From an uncultured Fluviicola sp. (GTDB lineage Bacteria > Bacteroidota > Bacteroidia > Flavobacteriales_D > Crocinitomicaceae), in assembly GCA_913009205.1 (NCBI GenBank), contig CAJVYC010000018.1, forward strand, positions 1 to 54,091: a DNA stretch of 54,091 nt, in the 5' to 3' direction. The notes under the pieces were generated by a model. The model was given only the letters and a program-made list of their open reading frames with translations, had not been told where the DNA came from and made no database searches. A program made the translations under genes and the position numbers. Shown here one piece after another: positions 53,665-54,091 of this stretch (its first letter is position 1; every line of letters starts with the position of its first letter).

Positions 53665-53943
53665 ATGGTAGAAACGGAAACATTAGAGCAGGTAGGGACA
53701 GAAACGGTTGAAACTCTAATAGAAAATAAAGATTTGATTGTTTACAATGACGATTACAATACATTCGATCATGTTATTGATTCATTGATAAAAGTGTGTA
53801 AACACAAGCCCATTCAGGCGGAGCAATGTACGTGGTTGGTACATTACAAAGGGAAATGCCAGGTGAAGCGAGCTGACTATGATACTTTAGAACCAATGTG
53901 TACTGCATTGTTGGATAGAGGAATATCTGCTGAGATTGAATAA
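53665..53943 (+). CDS. clpS: ATP-dependent Clp protease adaptor ClpS
   Basis: 92 residues. LIVYNDDYNTFDHVIDSLIK is the conserved N-terminal part, with the N-end-rule substrate pocket (NDD, then Asp/His). CKHKPIQAEQCTWLVHYKG and CQVKRADYDTLEPMCTALLD complete the ClpS fold. It delivers proteins with N-degrons to ClpAP-type proteases. Starts 2 bp after the giant gene's stop, so they are in one operon. Confidence 0.92.
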   Translation: MVETETLEQVGTETVETLIENKDLIVYNDDYNTFDHVIDSLIKVCKHKPIQAEQCTWLVHYKGKCQVKRADYDTLEPMCTALLDRGISAEIE

Positions 53944-53968
53944 ATTTTCAATAAAGTTAACGAGAGCC

Positions 53969-53998
53969 TTGCTCTAAAGAAAAAACCAAGTATATTTG
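53969..53998 (+). promoter_or_regulatory. Bacteroidota housekeeping promoter of the tRNA-Arg gene
   Basis: TTG (53969-53971), 19 nt, then TATATTTG (53991-53998): an ideal match to the Bacteroidota -33/-7 consensus. Transcription should start about 54003, roughly 30 nt before the mature tRNA. A short hairpin AGAGC-CTT-GCTCT, which could end the clpS transcript, overlaps the TTG. Confidence 0.8.
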
Positions 53999-54033
53999 CA
54001 CTCGCTAATTAGAAATGTTGGCAAAGTACAAAA

Positions 54034-54091
54034 GGCCCCGTAGCTCAACTGGATAGAGTACCACACTACGAATGTGGCGGTTGCAGGTTCG
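54034..54091 (+). tRNA. tRNA-Arg (anticodon ACG), cut by the window edge
   Basis: GGCCCCG acceptor start, UA at positions 8-9, D arm GCTCAACTGGATAGAGT, anticodon stem CCACA/TGTGG enclosing loop CTACGAA with anticodon ACG. The variable loop and the start of the T arm (GCAGGTTCG) follow; the remainder lies outside the window. Confidence 0.93.

Overview
The window looks like chromosomal DNA of a Bacteroidota bacterium, most likely order Flavobacteriales (a Crocinitomicaceae- or Cryomorphaceae-like lineage is my guess from gene content). The support is low-GC DNA, several proteins with type IX secretion (T9SS) C-terminal sorting domains, DUF1573, DUF1599, DUF5522 and PD40 families, A-rich leaders instead of strong Shine-Dalgarno sites, and promoters with the Bacteroidota -7 element TAnnTTTG. 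The best promoter is TTG-N19-TATATTTG in front of a tRNA-Arg at the right edge. Most of the window is housekeeping chromosome; I see no prophage, complete insertion sequence or CRISPR array.

Layout. 1-6.1 kb: an outer-membrane barrel gene on the minus strand, then a tight plus-strand run of three T9SS-secreted proteins (arylsulfotransferase-like, CotH-kinase/lamin-tail, and propeller). 6.1-9.8 kb: dapD divergent from ruvX across a long inverted repeat, then def, a lipoprotein, a DUF1573 protein and a broken second DUF1573 gene. 10-15.6 kb: a KAS III-like enzyme and dnaE with a fused N-terminal proofreading exonuclease. 15.8-24 kb: SirB1-like protein, YbgC-type thioesterase, dnaA, an SPFH protein, a YigZ/IMPACT protein and an M42 peptidase. 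These are interleaved with gene debris: a 5'-truncated patatin, two signal-peptide stubs and two T9SS-domain stubs. 23.9-29.2 kb, minus strand: uvrB, DUF3817, lipoprotein, elbB, then pckA. 29.3-36.4 kb: Na+/Ca2+ antiporter, GNAT pseudogene, CBS-type cysteine synthase plus a metal-receptor-like protein, an unknown membrane-anchored protein, PlsC-like acyltransferase, DUF5522, and an ACC deaminase/D-cysteine desulfhydrase-like enzyme. 36.4-41.4 kb: folP divergent from the tightly packed DUF1599-DoxX-tpiA-prmA operon. 41.4-54 kb: a 1545-aa secreted protein of unknown function, plsY, a 2316-aa TPR/PD40/coiled-coil/SPOR-like envelope protein, clpS, and a partial tRNA-Arg(ACG).

Most interesting points: (1) the 2316-aa protein, which keeps a PorE/OmpA-like TPR-PD40 front but has a very long tandem-repeat coiled coil and SPOR-like modules at its end; (2) the 1545-aa uncharacterised secreted protein that overlaps plsY; (3) a fold-back element between dapD and ruvX whose two arms each end in an outward-facing TATCTTTG promoter box, made of 8-bp units that recur at the 3' ends of dapD and folP; (4) leaderless or nearly leaderless promoters at ruvX, the PlsC-like gene and the ACC-deaminase-like gene; (5) a 17-bp triple repeat in the dnaA leader. 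All functions come from reading the sequence; no database search was run.
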